From: Isoetes taiwanensis
Lineage: Eukaryota; Streptophyta; Lycopodiopsida; Isoetales; Isoetaceae
DNA length: 64,000 nucleotides
Direction of reading: 5' to 3'
Assembly: GCA_021234155.1 (NCBI GenBank)
Contig: JAJEKV010000004.1
Span: 959,813 to 1,023,812 of the forward strand
Shown here: positions 1 to 12,147 of the stretch, piece by piece
How positions within the stretch are numbered: position 1 is the stretch's first letter
Layout of the letters: each line of letters opens with the position of its first letter
The notes under the pieces: generated by a model
What the model saw: only the letters and a program-made list of their open reading frames with translations
The model's database searches: none
Told to the model about the DNA's origin: nothing
Made by a program: the position numbers and the translations under genes

Positions 1-746
1 ACCCCATTTCTCCTCATCCTCCATTCTTTATTTTTTACAGAAAATCCCCATGTTATAAATTGCAGTCCCCTTATTACTCCCTCAGTACCCCTAACATAGA
101 ACTAAAATCCTCTTCTTCTTAAAAAATTATTCTTTGCTCGCCAATCCCCCATTTCCAAAAGGGGGTATTTTAAGGAGGATGTGGGCATCATTTTTGATGT
201 GTGTTACGATGGAGCTTGGTGGGATATCCTTCTTACTTCCCTTGGGCATAAAACTATGCTTCCTTTGTCAAATTGTACCCCACAAATCAATTACGGCAAA
301 ATCCCCTTCACACAAGAAATTGCTCCTTTCTCAATGGTGTCGTTCTTTACCGACGATCACCAATACCAATGGTAACAACTCCAATGGTGTCGTTCTTTAT
401 CGACGATAACCAATACCAATGTTCTTGCCGATCAATGGTCTATCGAGCACCGTGGTCGCCAAATTGTTAGAGCCTGAACTCTAACCTTGCAAGAAGGATG
501 AAAAACCCAACAATCCAAGCTCAATCTATCAGATCAAGGCAATGCACAACACAAAGAATCATCATCTCCATAGCTAGATCAAGCAAAACACTCTCCCTCA
601 ATACACCGTCTCTCTGTTCTTCCCTCTCTGCTCAGACAATACAATGGTGATCATGCCTCCACAATGCATACGTGCAAATATCTTGCACGCGTGCATGTGC
701 GTATGTCCCTCCATATACGGTATACAATCTCCTATACCACCTCAAT

Positions 747-831
747 AGTGGTGACTGTGGTGTGTGGTGACAAGCGTGGTGAGTGGTGACGAGTGTGGTG
801 AGTGGTGACCAGTGTGGTGAGTGGTGACCAC
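747..831. repeat. Minisatellite, 19-bp unit
   Basis: GT-rich direct repeats of the form AGTGGTGACCAGTGTGGTG. Two clean units lie at 782-819, with degenerate units to the left and a partial unit to the right. No gene is visible around it. Confidence 0.8.
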
Positions 832-2219
832 CCCAACAATACCATAAAGACAAAGAACAGAAGGGTTAACTGGGGCGAACAAAAGTGGCATACGCAAGAA
901 CTACAAAAGCGGGTGGAGCACAAATAAGATTGCAAGGATCCATAGGAAGAAACATGACAATTGGAACTAGTACTACAAACAACAAAGCAACCATTGAAGA
1001 GACTCACATACTATAAGTGACAAATGGAGAAATAATAGACAACTAAAACTAAAGTATGTGATGGGCGAGATAGAACGAAGAAAAGGAATAAGGCAATGGA
1101 AATAAATGAGATAAAAAGAGATTGAAGGCGCATGTGTTTTAGAGTAGTTGTAACACCAACAAGAACCAAACCACATAAGAGACACATATAAACCACTATG
1201 CATATGGGAAAAAATTAGATCAAGCAATGAGCACTCTGGAGGAAAAACAAACTAGTCAACGAAAATAACATCCATGCGACAAGAAACATACCACATAAGA
1301 GAAAACATAAAAAAGATAGATGCACTATATATAGCAAATATCAGTGCATCATGAACCAAACATATCACATACATATAACAAATACTGATGCAACATGAGA
1401 TATGAAACAAACTAAGGCCAACTGTTATCCATGTCAAACATAACATATACATGCTCGATATAACATGCTTGCCAAACCATGAGAATACTCATGCATAACC
1501 CCATGCCAGACATCATGTCCAATACACATAATTTGAATATGTGCATGTCTACTACAGGTTATAGTTTTCATGAGAAACCACACAATTTTGGAGCCCTAAA
1601 AACATGCATCATGTCAAAACTCAAAATGTAGGAAGTTAAAATATCAAACCATATAAAACTAGAGAAAAACAAGTCCAATATCACTGCTGTTAAATATATA
1701 AAAAAAGATTAGTTCAAGCAATGTGAGCACTTTGGAAGAAAAATAGATTAAAGTATGAAAACAAGCTCCATGTCGGATAGGCGAGGTTTGGGAGGTGAGT
1801 ATTGCCTATACTGGCCACTTTTTGATATGAGGTGATGTTCTAGCGCAAACCTTTATAGAGGCAAGAAATCGTGTCTCTTCTGGGGACTTTACTTCAAGTG
1901 CTTTAGTCAGAAAGGCCTTTTAAACCTATTCCAAGTCTTTCTAGGTAGCAAATGATACTATTGGTCCCCGCGCTTCCACTCCATATAGACAAAAATGGGC
2001 TCCACCAAGACCCCGAACAAGTGCGACTAGCGGGCACAGTCAAAAAGCTCTGTGTTATAATTCTTGTTTTGCATTCCATATAGGGCCTTCCAGCCTGGTG
2101 TCACTCGTTGCCAGAAGAAGTGTCCCAAATTATGGTAGTATTAACTCTTAGGTACTTGTAGGCAGGCACAACCTCCAAATTTTAACCTTGATAAGTGAAG
2201 GAAGATGGCCTTGGCTAAC

Positions 2220-2668
2220 GTGAAGACGAGATGAGGAGCATCCTAGACTACCACAGTCGTCAGATTCGTCTATCCTACGGCCCAAATCGTATGTTGGGGC
2301 CTGTTAGCACCTCTCGTTTCGCTTATAGTCATTTATGATTGGAGGCGCCTATGATTTTGAAATATGAAATACGATTTCGCCTAAGATTTTGAGGGAATAT
2401 CGAACCTCTATACGGCTTTGCCTAAGATTTTAGAATATGAAATACGGGGGCTCGAACCTCTATAAAATAACTTAATGTCCTAATAAGACTACTTTAACCA
2501 ATATACCCACTAAACTAATGTGATTATTTTTTATCTTGAATTTATGTTTTTTTTTTTTTATAATAACCCATTCAATCGTTTTAGGGATATATCTATGGTT
2601 TCAGAAATTATTATTTTTTACATCCATATCAGATCCCCCTGGAATCCCCTGTTATTTTGCTACATATT
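2220..2668. mobile_element. 449-bp non-coding element, monomer copy
   Basis: This is a single copy of the ~445-bp unit that is tandemly repeated at 48.16-50.38 kb. It shares the blocks 'TTATGATTGGAGGCGCCTA', 'GATTTTGAAATATGAAATA' and the end 'CCCCTGTTATTTTGCTACAT'. It lies inside a LINE remnant and is flanked by CTTGGCTAA (2211-2219) and CTTAGCTAA (2669-2677), a putative 9-bp target duplication with one mismatch. I see no terminal inverted repeats, no poly(A) and no ORF. The 9-bp duplication hints at MULE-type mobilisation, but the class is unassigned. Confidence 0.65.
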
Positions 2669-3114
2669 CTTAGCTAAACTGATGCCATTCTAGTGACTTG
2701 GCAGAAGGTATCTAGGGGCATTTAAAGGTTGTTGCATGTCAGCCAGAGCATAAGCTAAGGGGAACATATTGTCGGTGTATTTTGCAAGATGCTGGGTGCA
2801 TGAGCTGAGCCCCTCTATCCCTACGATGAACAAGCCAACCCTCTAGCTGATCAATGTACGTGCCAAATAACGAGAGAGTGGGCATCCATGGCGGACCCAT
2901 ATACTACTGTCCACAAGTTGGTCTAATGGTGTCATTCGAACTGAGCATGTTTCGTACAACTGGTATACTATGTTTTGCAATTTTCGAGGGATTCATAACA
3001 GCATCAGTCTCTCGCGACATGAGTTATTGAATACGACGTTCGTGGGCTTGTTGGGGTCATACTTCCAGGAGGTTATATATACACGGACTCAGTTGTGTCC
3101 TCGGGGACAGTATT

Positions 3115-3292
3115 GAATTGTCCTATACAATTGTACAGTGCACCAGCATACTTATTACTGCTAAGGTTTTTCCCTCGAAAACGCTTCAAGGAGGGGGTTA
3201 ATCCCCGATGTCACGCTTTGCTGGTCTCTTTTTATTTGGGTCCCATAGGCCAATTGGTCTCCGTGGATGATAAAAAATCTATTTTATTCTCA
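3115..3292 (+). repeat. SINE-like interspersed repeat, copy 1
   Basis: It shares two blocks with copies at 8622-8805 and 54110-54275: 'TTATTACTGCTAAGGTTTTT' and a terminal 'GGGTCCCATAGGCC...TTGGTCTCCGTGGATGATAA' followed by A/T-rich tail sequence. It abuts LINE reverse-transcriptase sequence on its right. No ORF is present. It could be a SINE or a short 3' end of a LINE. Confidence 0.6.
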
Positions 3293-4299
3293 TAGCTTCT
3301 CCCTAGGTACGGTATGAAAAGCTTCCGCAAACTCGGCAAAGTAGCAATAATAGAGGTCTTGCTGGTGATTACTGCTATCTATCAAGGCCTGCAATGTGAA
3401 AATATGATCAATGGTAGAGTCTTTGAGGCCTGAACCCCTGCCTATATATGGGCCCGGACCTCTACTTCTTTTGCTCATACCATCAATTGGTGCGCCAGAA
3501 TGCCAACCAACAGTTTTGCAAAGAACGAGCTGACCATGACCGTGCGGTCGTTGGCTGGACAGTGAGGATCTCTTGCCTTATAGACAAAGTATAAGTTAAT
3601 AACCTCCTTAATCTTAATATATGCATTTGGTTTGGCTATAGGTGCACGAAATTCCTCTAATTTTTAACTATACTTTGGCTACATTTTCTATAAAATATAA
3701 GCAAAACATTAGCCAAAAGAAAAATATTCTGGAAAATTGTAGATATAAACGACGAATCTCTCAATATTTGACGAGCCTCATTTATATTTGGCTAGATTGT
3801 TTTTTATTTCTTGAGATTCTTATCCTATTAAAAATTGCCAAAACCCTAATGGTCAAGCCCAAATTTTAGCCAAATGGCGAAGAATAGCCACTAAATTATA
3901 TCATGCTTAGAGATTGGAATTGCTCTGCTGGTGATCTACTATAGGGAAAAGCCTTCCCGAGTGCCCTATTAAAAAATCCATAGGAGGGGGACCATCTACG
4001 CCCCTGCCCACTTGAGCAGCTCTGCCTGCATGCCATCTAAGTCATTGGTGAGATGTTACAAGTCTTGAGTGATCCCTGCCTCTGTGATTACTAGTGTCGG
4101 CCCCATCTAAGGGGCAACTAATATGAATATGGTAGCTTGGGTGTGTGACCTCAGATGTTGGTCTTGGTGGACTATCATGGAAGTATAGAATCGAGCATGG
4201 ATCATGATGTTTTCTACAAGTACAATTTCTTACCTCATTCTGCACTAGTGTTCGTTATATGTGGGGGGTCTGTTTTGTTCATGATGCATGGTTATTTGT

Positions 4300-5940
4300 T
4301 TTATATACTTGATATATCTTATTTTCTATAGGTCTCTGCTGCTGGTATGTTTTTGGTCGGTGTTACAGCTACCTTAAAACTGATATGCCCCCATCAATTT
4401 TGTATCTCGTTTATTATTCCATTACATTATTCGTTGTCTTCTCTTTGAATCACCCCTCACGTCCTCTAGTTCTATCGTCCTTATTGCTCCATTGTCTCGT
4501 AGTTTATGTGTCTTTTTAGTGTTTGCCCTGGTGTTGTACTTATTCTGTTTGTCCCATTTCTTCCTATGGTTTTTATAGTCCTACTTATGCTCCATTTGCT
4601 TCGATTTCTTGTTTACGCCAATTTTGTTCATACAAGTTGTCCCTTATGTCCTATTCCTTCATGAAATTCTTGTCTTCTCTGTTGCAGTTTGTTCGTGTCT
4701 TTCAATTGCCGGATTTGCTCGTCTTGCCTTTTCAATTCTTCCTATAGACTCCTCATTTCTACTTGTACTCCATTTGCTTCCGTAGTTCGTGTTATGCTTT
4801 TTCTCACTCATTCCCCCCTTATTCCTCCAAAGTTGACCATCTGAGATCTGACACTTTCCTTCTTGGAGTGTTTTCTATATGAGTCTTTCAGTTGGCGTTT
4901 ATTCTAATTGCCCAATTTGTCCCTCTTGGCCTTCCATGTCTAGCGGTCGGTTTCTATCGCCTTTAATCATATTTGTGTCATCTTGCTTTGCTTGCTCCAT
5001 GGCTGGTTGATTGAATTTGTTTGTTTTGGGTTTGTTATTTTAGTCTCATTATTCTTGTTTGGCTTTGTTGTTTCATTTTCCCTTGCTCATAGTTCCATTG
5101 CTAATCTTCTTGACCGTCGACTTTATTTGTTCTATTGGCCTTGCGAGCCAGACATTCATTATCCTTGTAGCTGTCTTTCAGTTGCCTGATTCATTAGAGT
5201 CTATTTTCATCACTTTGCTCTGTTACTATCATTTTCTATGTTATTGTTTGGTTCCTTGCACACCGCTCAGTTCTAGTGTCGTGTTGGTCCTTAATATTTC
5301 TTTGTCTCGTCAGTTTGTTGGGTTCTATTCATCTTTTATCCCTTATGGTTCCATTTTGTTTCTTTTAGGTCTTACCATGTTTTCAATTATGTTCAGGCTA
5401 TGGAGAGTCACCTTGTATTTCTTATCCTTTGCTGAAGCGTCACTTTTCAACTTATCGTCGTTAGCTCCTTCTTGAGATGTCATTCTGTGTCTGTACCTTA
5501 GTATCCTAGCCTTCTTTGTTCAGCCTATGTTCGTCACCAGGCTTTCCTTTTATCTATATGGTTCTTCGGCTTTTTCAGTTTCATAGCTCATATCTATTAT
5601 TTTGGTTGATTCCTCATTGCTTTGTAGTCTGACTAATCCATTTTGTTGTGTTAGTTTTAGTTGCTCTTTGTTTGCACTGATTCCTTGGGCCTCATGTTGC
5701 TTTTCTCTATTTATTCACGGTTGGCACCCATTGCTTTTTTTGTTGTCTTTACTATACCTCCTTGTTGCCATGTTACTCCTTGGCTCCACTGCTTCTGCTT
5801 TATTCTTTATCCTTTTATCTCAGTTCTTAGGGTAGTCCCAATTATCTCCTCTATACCTTATCGTCCCTCATACCTTCGGCCTTTGTTGAGTTTGAGATCG
5901 TTTCTCTTCTATCAGATGTTGATGTTTTGTGCATAGGACC
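4300..5940. other. Pyrimidine-rich strand, no gene recognised
   Basis: About 1.6 kb in which the plus strand is dominated by T and C. Open frames of 70-138 codons occur on the plus strand, but they encode only Phe/Leu/Ser/Val-rich low-complexity peptides, as expected from base composition. I see no conserved motif, splice-bounded exon or repeat unit. Confidence 0.5.
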
Positions 5941-6267
5941 TGTCCCAAGAATGCAATGGTTCTATTCAGCAAGAATAGATCCATCATTCTTGGGAAAAGG
6001 ATGCCTTCTTTAGCTTAGGCCTCATTTGGCCGCTCTCTCTCTCTTATATATACGATGTTCTCTCTCTCAGTTCTCATTGGCGTTCTCTCTGAGCTGGAGC
6101 TTTGATTCTTGGTGTCAACTTCCCTCCCTATTTGTGTTTTGATCGATGTTGCTTGCATAGGGAGGATCTATGTATATGTGGATGCTCAACCCTCTTTGTT
6201 CTAACAGTTGTTGTTATGATAGGTTTGGGTCGTGGATTGTGGACTTGGTTCAAATTGAGGGTGTGAA

Positions 6268-6640
6268 GAAGCCTTCACAGAAACAGGAACCTGGACAGGA
6301 GCAAGATCAAGAAGAGGAACACAAGCAGGAACAGGAGCAGGAGCAGGAGCTCATCTAGAACATGGTCAGAACTGAGACATGAACTGAAGTAGAGATAAGA
6401 GCCGAATCAGGGCGTAGAGCTTAAACATGAACTAGAATATCAGCAAGAACGGAATCAAGAGCCCACGATACTATACAAACTAAAGTAGATGTTGCAGAGG
6501 CCTAAACAGCAGATGAACTAGAACTAAGGCTAGAACCTGCAAATCGAAAAGATCTAGTACGACAATCAATCTGTGGGTTATGTAGCTTGAACCAAGGCAA
6601 ACCCAAAACTACTAGTGCATGTGGACTAGAAAGAAATGCT
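6268..6640 (+). repeat. Purine-rich degenerate repeats (Gln/Glu-rich if translated)
   Basis: CAGGAGCAGGAG-type hexamers at about 6285-6350 would encode a short Gln/Glu run ending in TAG at 6356-6358. Degenerate GAACTRGA-like words continue to about 6540. It sits next to a gag remnant on the other strand. I see no evidence that the short frame is a gene. Confidence 0.45.
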
Positions 6641-7760
6641 ATAAAAAGCTCCCTTGAATAAAACCTAAAGAGGTGCCCGAGGAGATCTTTCGTCCATCAA
6701 TGACACCGACGGAACTGGGATGCTCAATCTTGCTTCTAGAGATAACATGCATGGTAGCGAATGCACTATCTATAAAGCAAGCATTTGCACCACTATAAGT
6801 TGTGCCAGTACTATCAGGTCGCGCCAAAACTTTCAACCTTTTAACTTCTGATTCCAATGATATAGAGATAAAAAATTCCTTAGTGACCTTATCTGATGAA
6901 ATAAATCTATCTTGGAGTATGGAAAGAGTCTGAGAAATGGCGGCCAGCCAATGAAAGCCTCTACTTGGACTAGCTCCTGGAGTTTTCTGACTGATTTGGG
7001 CGCTACACATGGTATCCACGAGCAATATGACCAGCTCCTCCACAGTAGAGACATAGATTGGTCTCTCTCTAACGTTGTTTCTTGGCAGCAGACAAGTGCC
7101 CTCGGACCGCAAGATCAATTTGCATGGGCTCAGGTTCGGACCTGCTTGATTCTACAGATGAGACTGAGGCAGGCGTAACTACAGGCACCTCTGGGATTGG
7201 AAAGATCCGACTACGTCTTTCTTGCCTACGTTCGAAGAGTCGATTATCACGCTGAATTGTAAATTTGATGGCTTCTTCTAGAGTCTTAGGGTCCTCCATA
7301 GACAACAATATATCTTTAACATCCTCATGAAGGCCTCTCCAAAAAGAATCACGGAGAGCAGCATCATCCCAGGCAGTATTAATTGCAATTTGACGGAATT
7401 CAGACGCATAAACTGAAGCTGGACGTGAGCCTTGTCCGAGATTGCAGAGTTTTGTGACTGCTATTGTGTGATGCCGATCATTGTCTCCAAAGCATGCCTT
7501 GAGCTCTGTAGTGAATGCAGCAAAATCTTGCAACTCTGGTGCTCTTTTCTCCAAGAAAGGAGCAAACCAATTTAGAGCTGGCCCTGTGAGGACCAATCAA
7601 TCCAACTTGTTCCTGGGCCGTGGAATATCTATGAGGATGGAGCTGGATCACAAGCCTGATCTGATTCAAAAAACCACAAAGCTTGGATCAAGTGCCGTCA
7701 AGCTTCTCGGACAAGCTAATTTTAGGCTCCAATGACCTCAATCCAGAGCTAGAAGCAGAT
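6639..7760 (-). pseudogene. Ty3/gypsy gag-protease remnant
   Basis: On the minus strand the frame 7596-7069 encodes a Retrotrans_gag domain (LTGPALNWF, then a conserved helix with AVTKLCNLGQG and DSFWRGLHEDVKD). The gag frame continues upstream to about 7750 after a frameshift. Downstream is a zinc-knuckle relic (CLYCGGAGHIARGYH, in which the last Cys of the CCHC pattern has become Tyr). An aspartic-protease-like block follows, in which the expected DSGAT appears as YSGAN, so the catalytic Asp is lost, followed by CFIDSAFA. No reverse transcriptase, integrase or LTRs were recognised. The element is inactive and heavily deleted. Confidence 0.8.
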
Positions 7761-8088
7761 TCATGCGAAGCAACCCGTTCTCTGAGCTCTTTATTGTCCA
7801 ATTTCAATTGTTGACATACTTAGACAAGCTGTTGAACTACTTGTCTCTACAGAGATAAAAATACCAAATATGAGCAAAAAAAAACCCTTAGGATCAGAGC
7901 AGGCAAGAACAGGTAAGGGATTTTGGTTCAAACTGTCATGAACCTACACGAAAACAAGGAAAATATGTGAAGAATATGCAAGAAATATCGAAAAAATATG
8001 CTTAGATCAACAAAGAATCTGATATATGATGAAGAAACAAAAATGGCATGAAGGCAAGCAGGAACATGAAAGAGATGCTTAGAAAGCT

Positions 8089-8290
8089 CAAGACTGGCGT
8101 TGAACTGGAAAACCCATGCTAGTGTCAAAGGGCCCTAAAAGGCTCAAGACTGGCATTGAACCGAAATGATTTGACAAGAAGAAGGTGGCTCTATATATAT
8201 CTGGGCCAACGGTCAGGATCGCGCAAAGTGTCATGCATGCACGTAGGTCAGGATGGACGAGATCATGCCAAGTGTCATGCATGCATGTAG
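8089..8290. repeat. Short local duplications
   Basis: GCTCAAGACTGGCRTTGAAC occurs at about 8089 and 8142. AGTGTCATGCATGCAYGTAGG occurs at about 8227 and 8271. Both pairs are short direct repeats in non-coding sequence next to the gypsy remnant. Confidence 0.6.
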
Positions 8291-8349
8291 GTATTCTAGA
8301 CCTTCCTATAATCAGCTCTGGATATGAAAAAATATATGACGGAATGTCT

Positions 8350-8445
8350 TTAACAAGTATCGGTAGCACACTTGGCAAAGGTGGATGACTCGCAGTTAGG
8401 AGGTTGCGAGTTTAAACCTTGTCTAACTACCTTTTTGCATCCATG
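8350..8445 (+). repeat. tRNA-like SINE head
   Basis: GGTAGCACACTTGGCAAAGG resembles a Pol III A box, and GAGTTTAAACC, about 50 bases later, resembles a B box. The arms do not fold into a good tRNA, so I read this as a tRNA-derived SINE head and not a functional tRNA. Confidence 0.45.
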
Positions 8446-8621
8446 TCATGACCATCTTTTGTACATATGAGTAGAATACTTGTATGGCATGAATACCCAT
8501 ATGGTCGTCATACCCCTCACCATCAACTGCTCCATGTGAGTTGCACAATGTTTCAATGGAGATACTAGAATCATATCTCTAGGAGGTGATGGATATGTTT
8601 AATCAATTGTGTCTTCTGACA

Positions 8622-8805
8622 CTCCATTGGTCTGTATCATTGTGCAGTTTTCAGCACGCTTATTATTGCTAAGGTTTTTCCCCCGAAATCTCGATGGGGG
8701 GCTTTTCATCCTGGGCAATAATATGTCTACTATGATCTTTATTTGGGGTCCTATAGGCCCTATTGGTCTTCTGGACGATAAACACCCATTCAATTCAATT
8801 CTTGG
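8622..8805 (+). repeat. SINE-like interspersed repeat, copy 2
   Basis: Same family as 3115-3292: 'TTATTATTGCTAAGGTTTTT' near 8660 and 'GGGGTCCTATAGGCCCTATT' near 8743. It ends in GACGATAAA and a TTCAATTCAATTC tail. The ORFs seen on both strands here are composition effects. Confidence 0.6.
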
Positions 8806-9434
8806 AAAACAATTATATATGCCCATGGACAAAGCCCCAAAGACCATAGTTTGATGCTAGCATGATGTATTTTGATAAGATGCCTTGCTGACCTTCTAGC
8901 AATATAGTGGTTACAAAGTTACTTATTTCTGTTCCTTCTCTTCTCTTGTTGAATTTCCCCCTTTGCTATATAAATTCATTGATCATTATGACATATACCA
9001 TAATTGTCCAGAAACTTATTGTTGGAGCTCATTAAAGCAACAAATCATCAGAAAAAGACAAGTCTAATTTTAAAGGCCATTTTGATATCAAACATGCCTA
9101 ACTGAGAAGAATTCGTTTTGGAGGTCGTCTAGCCATGTTTTAGAAGAAAATAGAATTGTTTTAGACAATGTTTCATGCATCACAATCAATATAATTAGAT
9201 TATATGATTTACAAATGAATTAATGTCACCATGAGTTTGTTTCTATCAAGATGGAATTTGGAATATGAGATCTGTATACATCATAACAGAGCCTAGAAAT
9301 TCAAGGCCATTCATTATAATAGTCTTCTAGAGCCCCTCAGAGGCTGCTCAGAATTGCATTAAATGTAAGGTTGGTTGGCAGCAAGACCCAATAAGCAATG
9401 TTGATGTGATGTGCGTGTCATATGTCAAAGGAAT

Positions 9435-9510
9435 GCTGTGCTTTTTTTGTTTGAGTCCCTTAGGCCATTTGGCTTCCTTAGATGATAGGATTCAAATTCA
9501 ATTCAATTAA
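9435..9510 (+). repeat. SINE-like repeat, copy 3 (3' end only)
   Basis: Only the 3' block is present: GAGTCCCTTAGGCCATTTGG, then a GATGATAGG-like block and the tail (ATTCA)n at 9490-9508. Confidence 0.55.
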
Positions 9511-9519
9511 TACATTTGC

Positions 9520-9757
9520 AACTGCACTTCGATGCATGGTCTAGCGCTAAAACATTAAACACAACACACTCGAGGTCGGGGTTCAAGTACGACCAAAACT
9601 AGTTTAGCAATGGAGATTCTAAAATCCATTGCTTTGAGGTCACAGGGTTAGAACTGGTCATTTGTAATTCACCATTACATGAAGCTACTCCAGATTGGCT
9701 TCTTGTGGTTCATGTAATGTACTTGTGATGAATAAAATGACTTATGTCATAGTATAA
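9520..9757 (+). mobile_element. Candidate tRNA-derived SINE
   Basis: ATGGTCTAGCGCTAAAACA (A-box-like) and GGGGTTCAAGTACGACC (B-box-like, close to GGTTCRANNCC) are spaced as in a tRNA-derived head. An unrelated body follows, ending near an A-rich stretch at about 9750. The body has an internal hairpin around 'TTACATGAAGC...GGTTCATGTAA'. I could not identify target duplications. Confidence 0.5.
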
Positions 9758-9763
9758 AAAAGA

Positions 9764-9808
9764 AGAGAGAGAGAGAGAGGCAGGGAGGGAGAGAGAGAGA
9801 GAGAGAGA
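9764..9808. repeat. (GA)n microsatellite
   Basis: An interrupted GA run between the SINE candidate and the pentanucleotide tail of the neighbouring LINE end. Confidence 0.9.
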
Positions 9809-9847
9809 ACACTTGCAATACAATTAGAAAAGTGAAATATCAGGAAT

Positions 9848-10370
9848 ATTAGAATCGAATCGAATCGTAATCGAATCGAATCGAGAATCGAAATCGTAAT
9901 CGAATCGAAATCGAATCGAATCGAATCGTAATTATTGTCCCTAGTGCCTTGAGGCCCCTGGACTGATGTAGCATGGGCGAGCTCCCTCAGGTGGATGCTA
10001 CTAGAGCATCATGCTGGTTTATTGTAGCCCTTTCAGAGGGCTTATCTTATTTTCTATTGATACCTGCAAATTATGAACCCTCAGTTTTTGGTGCACCAAA
10101 ACTCGAATGTGGAAATAGAACACCAGCCGGCGGGTTGTGCCCGCTCTATCCTGGTGGTCGGTCGAAGGTCCCTCACTGTCCCGACACTTAGCTCCTTTCC
10201 TTGTTCTACAATTATTGTGCATACTCTTGGTGCCCAATAGTGGTGCCCAACGGCAACAAAGTCACACTGGCCTGGACTACATTAGTGACGCCGATTACTA
10301 TCAGGATTAAAAAACTCTGCCCCGAAGGGTTTTCGAGGAAAAACCTTAATAGTAATGGGCTCATTAATGC
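9848..10370 (-). mobile_element. LINE 3' end with hairpin and (GATTC)n tail
   Basis: Reading the minus strand, 10070-9935 is closely similar to the 3' UTR of the LINE at 53.65-53.79 kb. Shared blocks are CTACAATAAACCAGC and GAGCTCGCCCATGCTACA, then CCAGGGGCCT. A short stem-loop (GCCCTTTCAGAGGGC on the plus strand, 10027-10041) sits at the same relative place. The copy ends in a pentanucleotide array, (TCGAA)n on the plus strand (9850-9930), which looks like the reiterated 3' terminus of the LINE. The distal part (10370-10310) shares the 'CTATTAAGGTTTTTCCTCG' block with the SINE-like repeats. No coding region remains. Confidence 0.65.
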
Positions 10371-10384
10371 CCAACATTATTATC

Positions 10385-10580
10385 AGATCCTTTTCATATC
10401 ATTCTGGATTTTGGATTTTTCCCGCTGCCACATCCTTTTTCCATCGTGTGGATTTTGGATTCCCTGCTGCCATTCATCCTTTTTCCATCATTCTGGATTT
10501 TGGATTTTTTCCGTTGCTACTCATCCTTTTCCCATCACATGGATTTTGAAATTCTCCCGCTGCCACTCATTCACAAGTGT
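10385..10580. repeat. Minisatellite, ~52-bp unit
   Basis: Four degenerate copies of a unit containing 'CATTCTGGATTTTGGATTTT', 'CCCGCTGCCA' and 'CATCCTTTTTCCATC'. Overlapping ORFs in two frames simply reflect the repeat. Confidence 0.75.
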
Positions 10581-12147
10581 ATATTTCTATCCTGTTATGT
10601 AATATTCTGGCCCCTCCATCTATATCAAAGTAGCAATTGGAATCAAGGCAGATCCCTTGAGTTTAAAACGGCTGCCATTTCCCCCAGATGCCGCTTTTTA
10701 AAGCTGCTTTTTAAAGCACAGGTCAGCACTAAATAGCATCAAATGCATTTCAAGATACTTAACTGTGCTACCAAATATCTCTGAAACTAAACTGAATCCT
10801 GCATTTTTTGATACAAGACGTTGGATCCTCTTGAATAATCCTCTATAGCCAGTGCAATCATCATGCCACAGTGAGTGCAACACGCTGCAGTGGCAGCATC
10901 TGCTGCTCTTCCAAAATCTGCCATAGCTATCATGTTTTTTCCCCTTCTTTGTTGTTGCTTTGAAGAGCTTCCTGCAGAAAGCCTAAGATCGTTACAGAAG
11001 CCGATGAATGCCTTTGCGGATTTTCATACTAACTATCTAAATGTCCAATCCGTCCACAGCATAGACGAGCACTATCATTAGGCTGCAAAAACCCTAAACT
11101 AGACTGGTTAGAACTGATTAGAGCTCCATTCCGGAGCTATGAATATGTAGTGATTACTGGCAACATAACATCAAGCATCCAGAGGTCCATGTTTAAAACT
11201 CATCTTGAAATATTCTAAATACACTATGCTAGCACAATCTACCAGCTTCAAATATAGCAATCTCTGATAAATGCTAAATCCAGTTTTCTCTCATAAATCC
11301 AGTTTTCTATCATGATCATGATCCATGTGCATGCCAAAACCACCTGGTATCAACCTACCATAGCCAAGACATGCCATATGATCTGCTATGCCCTGTATTA
11401 ACAATATGCATTCTCCACTAGTGCAGCCAGAAGCAAAACAAGACGATAACCAAGCACTAGCAAATCTAGCTAAGAATATACAACAACAAAACCGACTACA
11501 TAAGAGCACTGGCAAAGCAACCTAAGCATGTAGCAGGTAACATAGGGCACGGAAATTATGGAAAGCAAACTAACGCCAAAGCACATAAGGCAACCAACAG
11601 ATATCTAAGCAGCAAGCAGCCAGCCTGTAACTCATTTTCGTGTGTACAGGAACAACATAGCCAGGGGATTATTTATTATTAATACACAGAACGCTGATAT
11701 GCAGATATCTAGCACTAGAGATTTAAAGATTCAAGGAATACAGTGCGTAACAAGTAATCTTAGAACAAAACAGATTTTTACTCATCATTTCAAATCTGAA
11801 CTATACAAAATATCCACAGGTCTTATCTGATAAATAAGCTATGATCTAACAGTAACGGAAATGCTTCATAAGCAACATAGTAATGGACACAAATTATATT
11901 CGAAGTATCATATTTGTCTAACAGGCTATTCAACAGACTTATCTCTGAATATGGCCCTAATCAAACAATAGCGGAAATGTCCAGGAGACCCTTTAGCAAA
12001 GATTCGGCATGGTTCTTCTGGCTGCTTGGATGCATCGCCTATGTTGGACGCAACGCTTGGACCTTGACGCACCTATAAAAGTGAAATATAATATTGTTAT
12101 AATATCTTTATATCAGCCACACCTTCGATGATACAAGCTACCGTATT

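Larger units (their letters stand above)
1760..3600 (-). pseudogene. Decayed LINE (RT and C-terminal parts), interrupted
   Basis: Read on the minus strand, 3600-3293 resembles the LINE reverse-transcriptase segment from the RTVMVSS-like motif to an AFHTVPREKL motif (AFDTVPREKL in the LINE at 34.7 kb). 2220-1760 resembles the thumb and post-RT region, with YKYL, GWKALYGMQN-like and LEV..KAFLTKAL-like strings. The frame is broken repeatedly. It is interrupted by a 449-bp element (2220-2668) and by a SINE-like repeat (3115-3292). The catalytic YADD block is not recognisable. This is a dead copy related to the other LINEs in the window. Confidence 0.7.

Noticed and set aside
5059-5475. 138-codon ORF in the pyrimidine-rich region
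   Set aside because: Low-complexity hydrophobic translation explained by T/C bias; no splice or motif support.
8350-8445. Functional tRNA gene
   Set aside because: Box-like motifs only; acceptor and anticodon arms do not pair convincingly.
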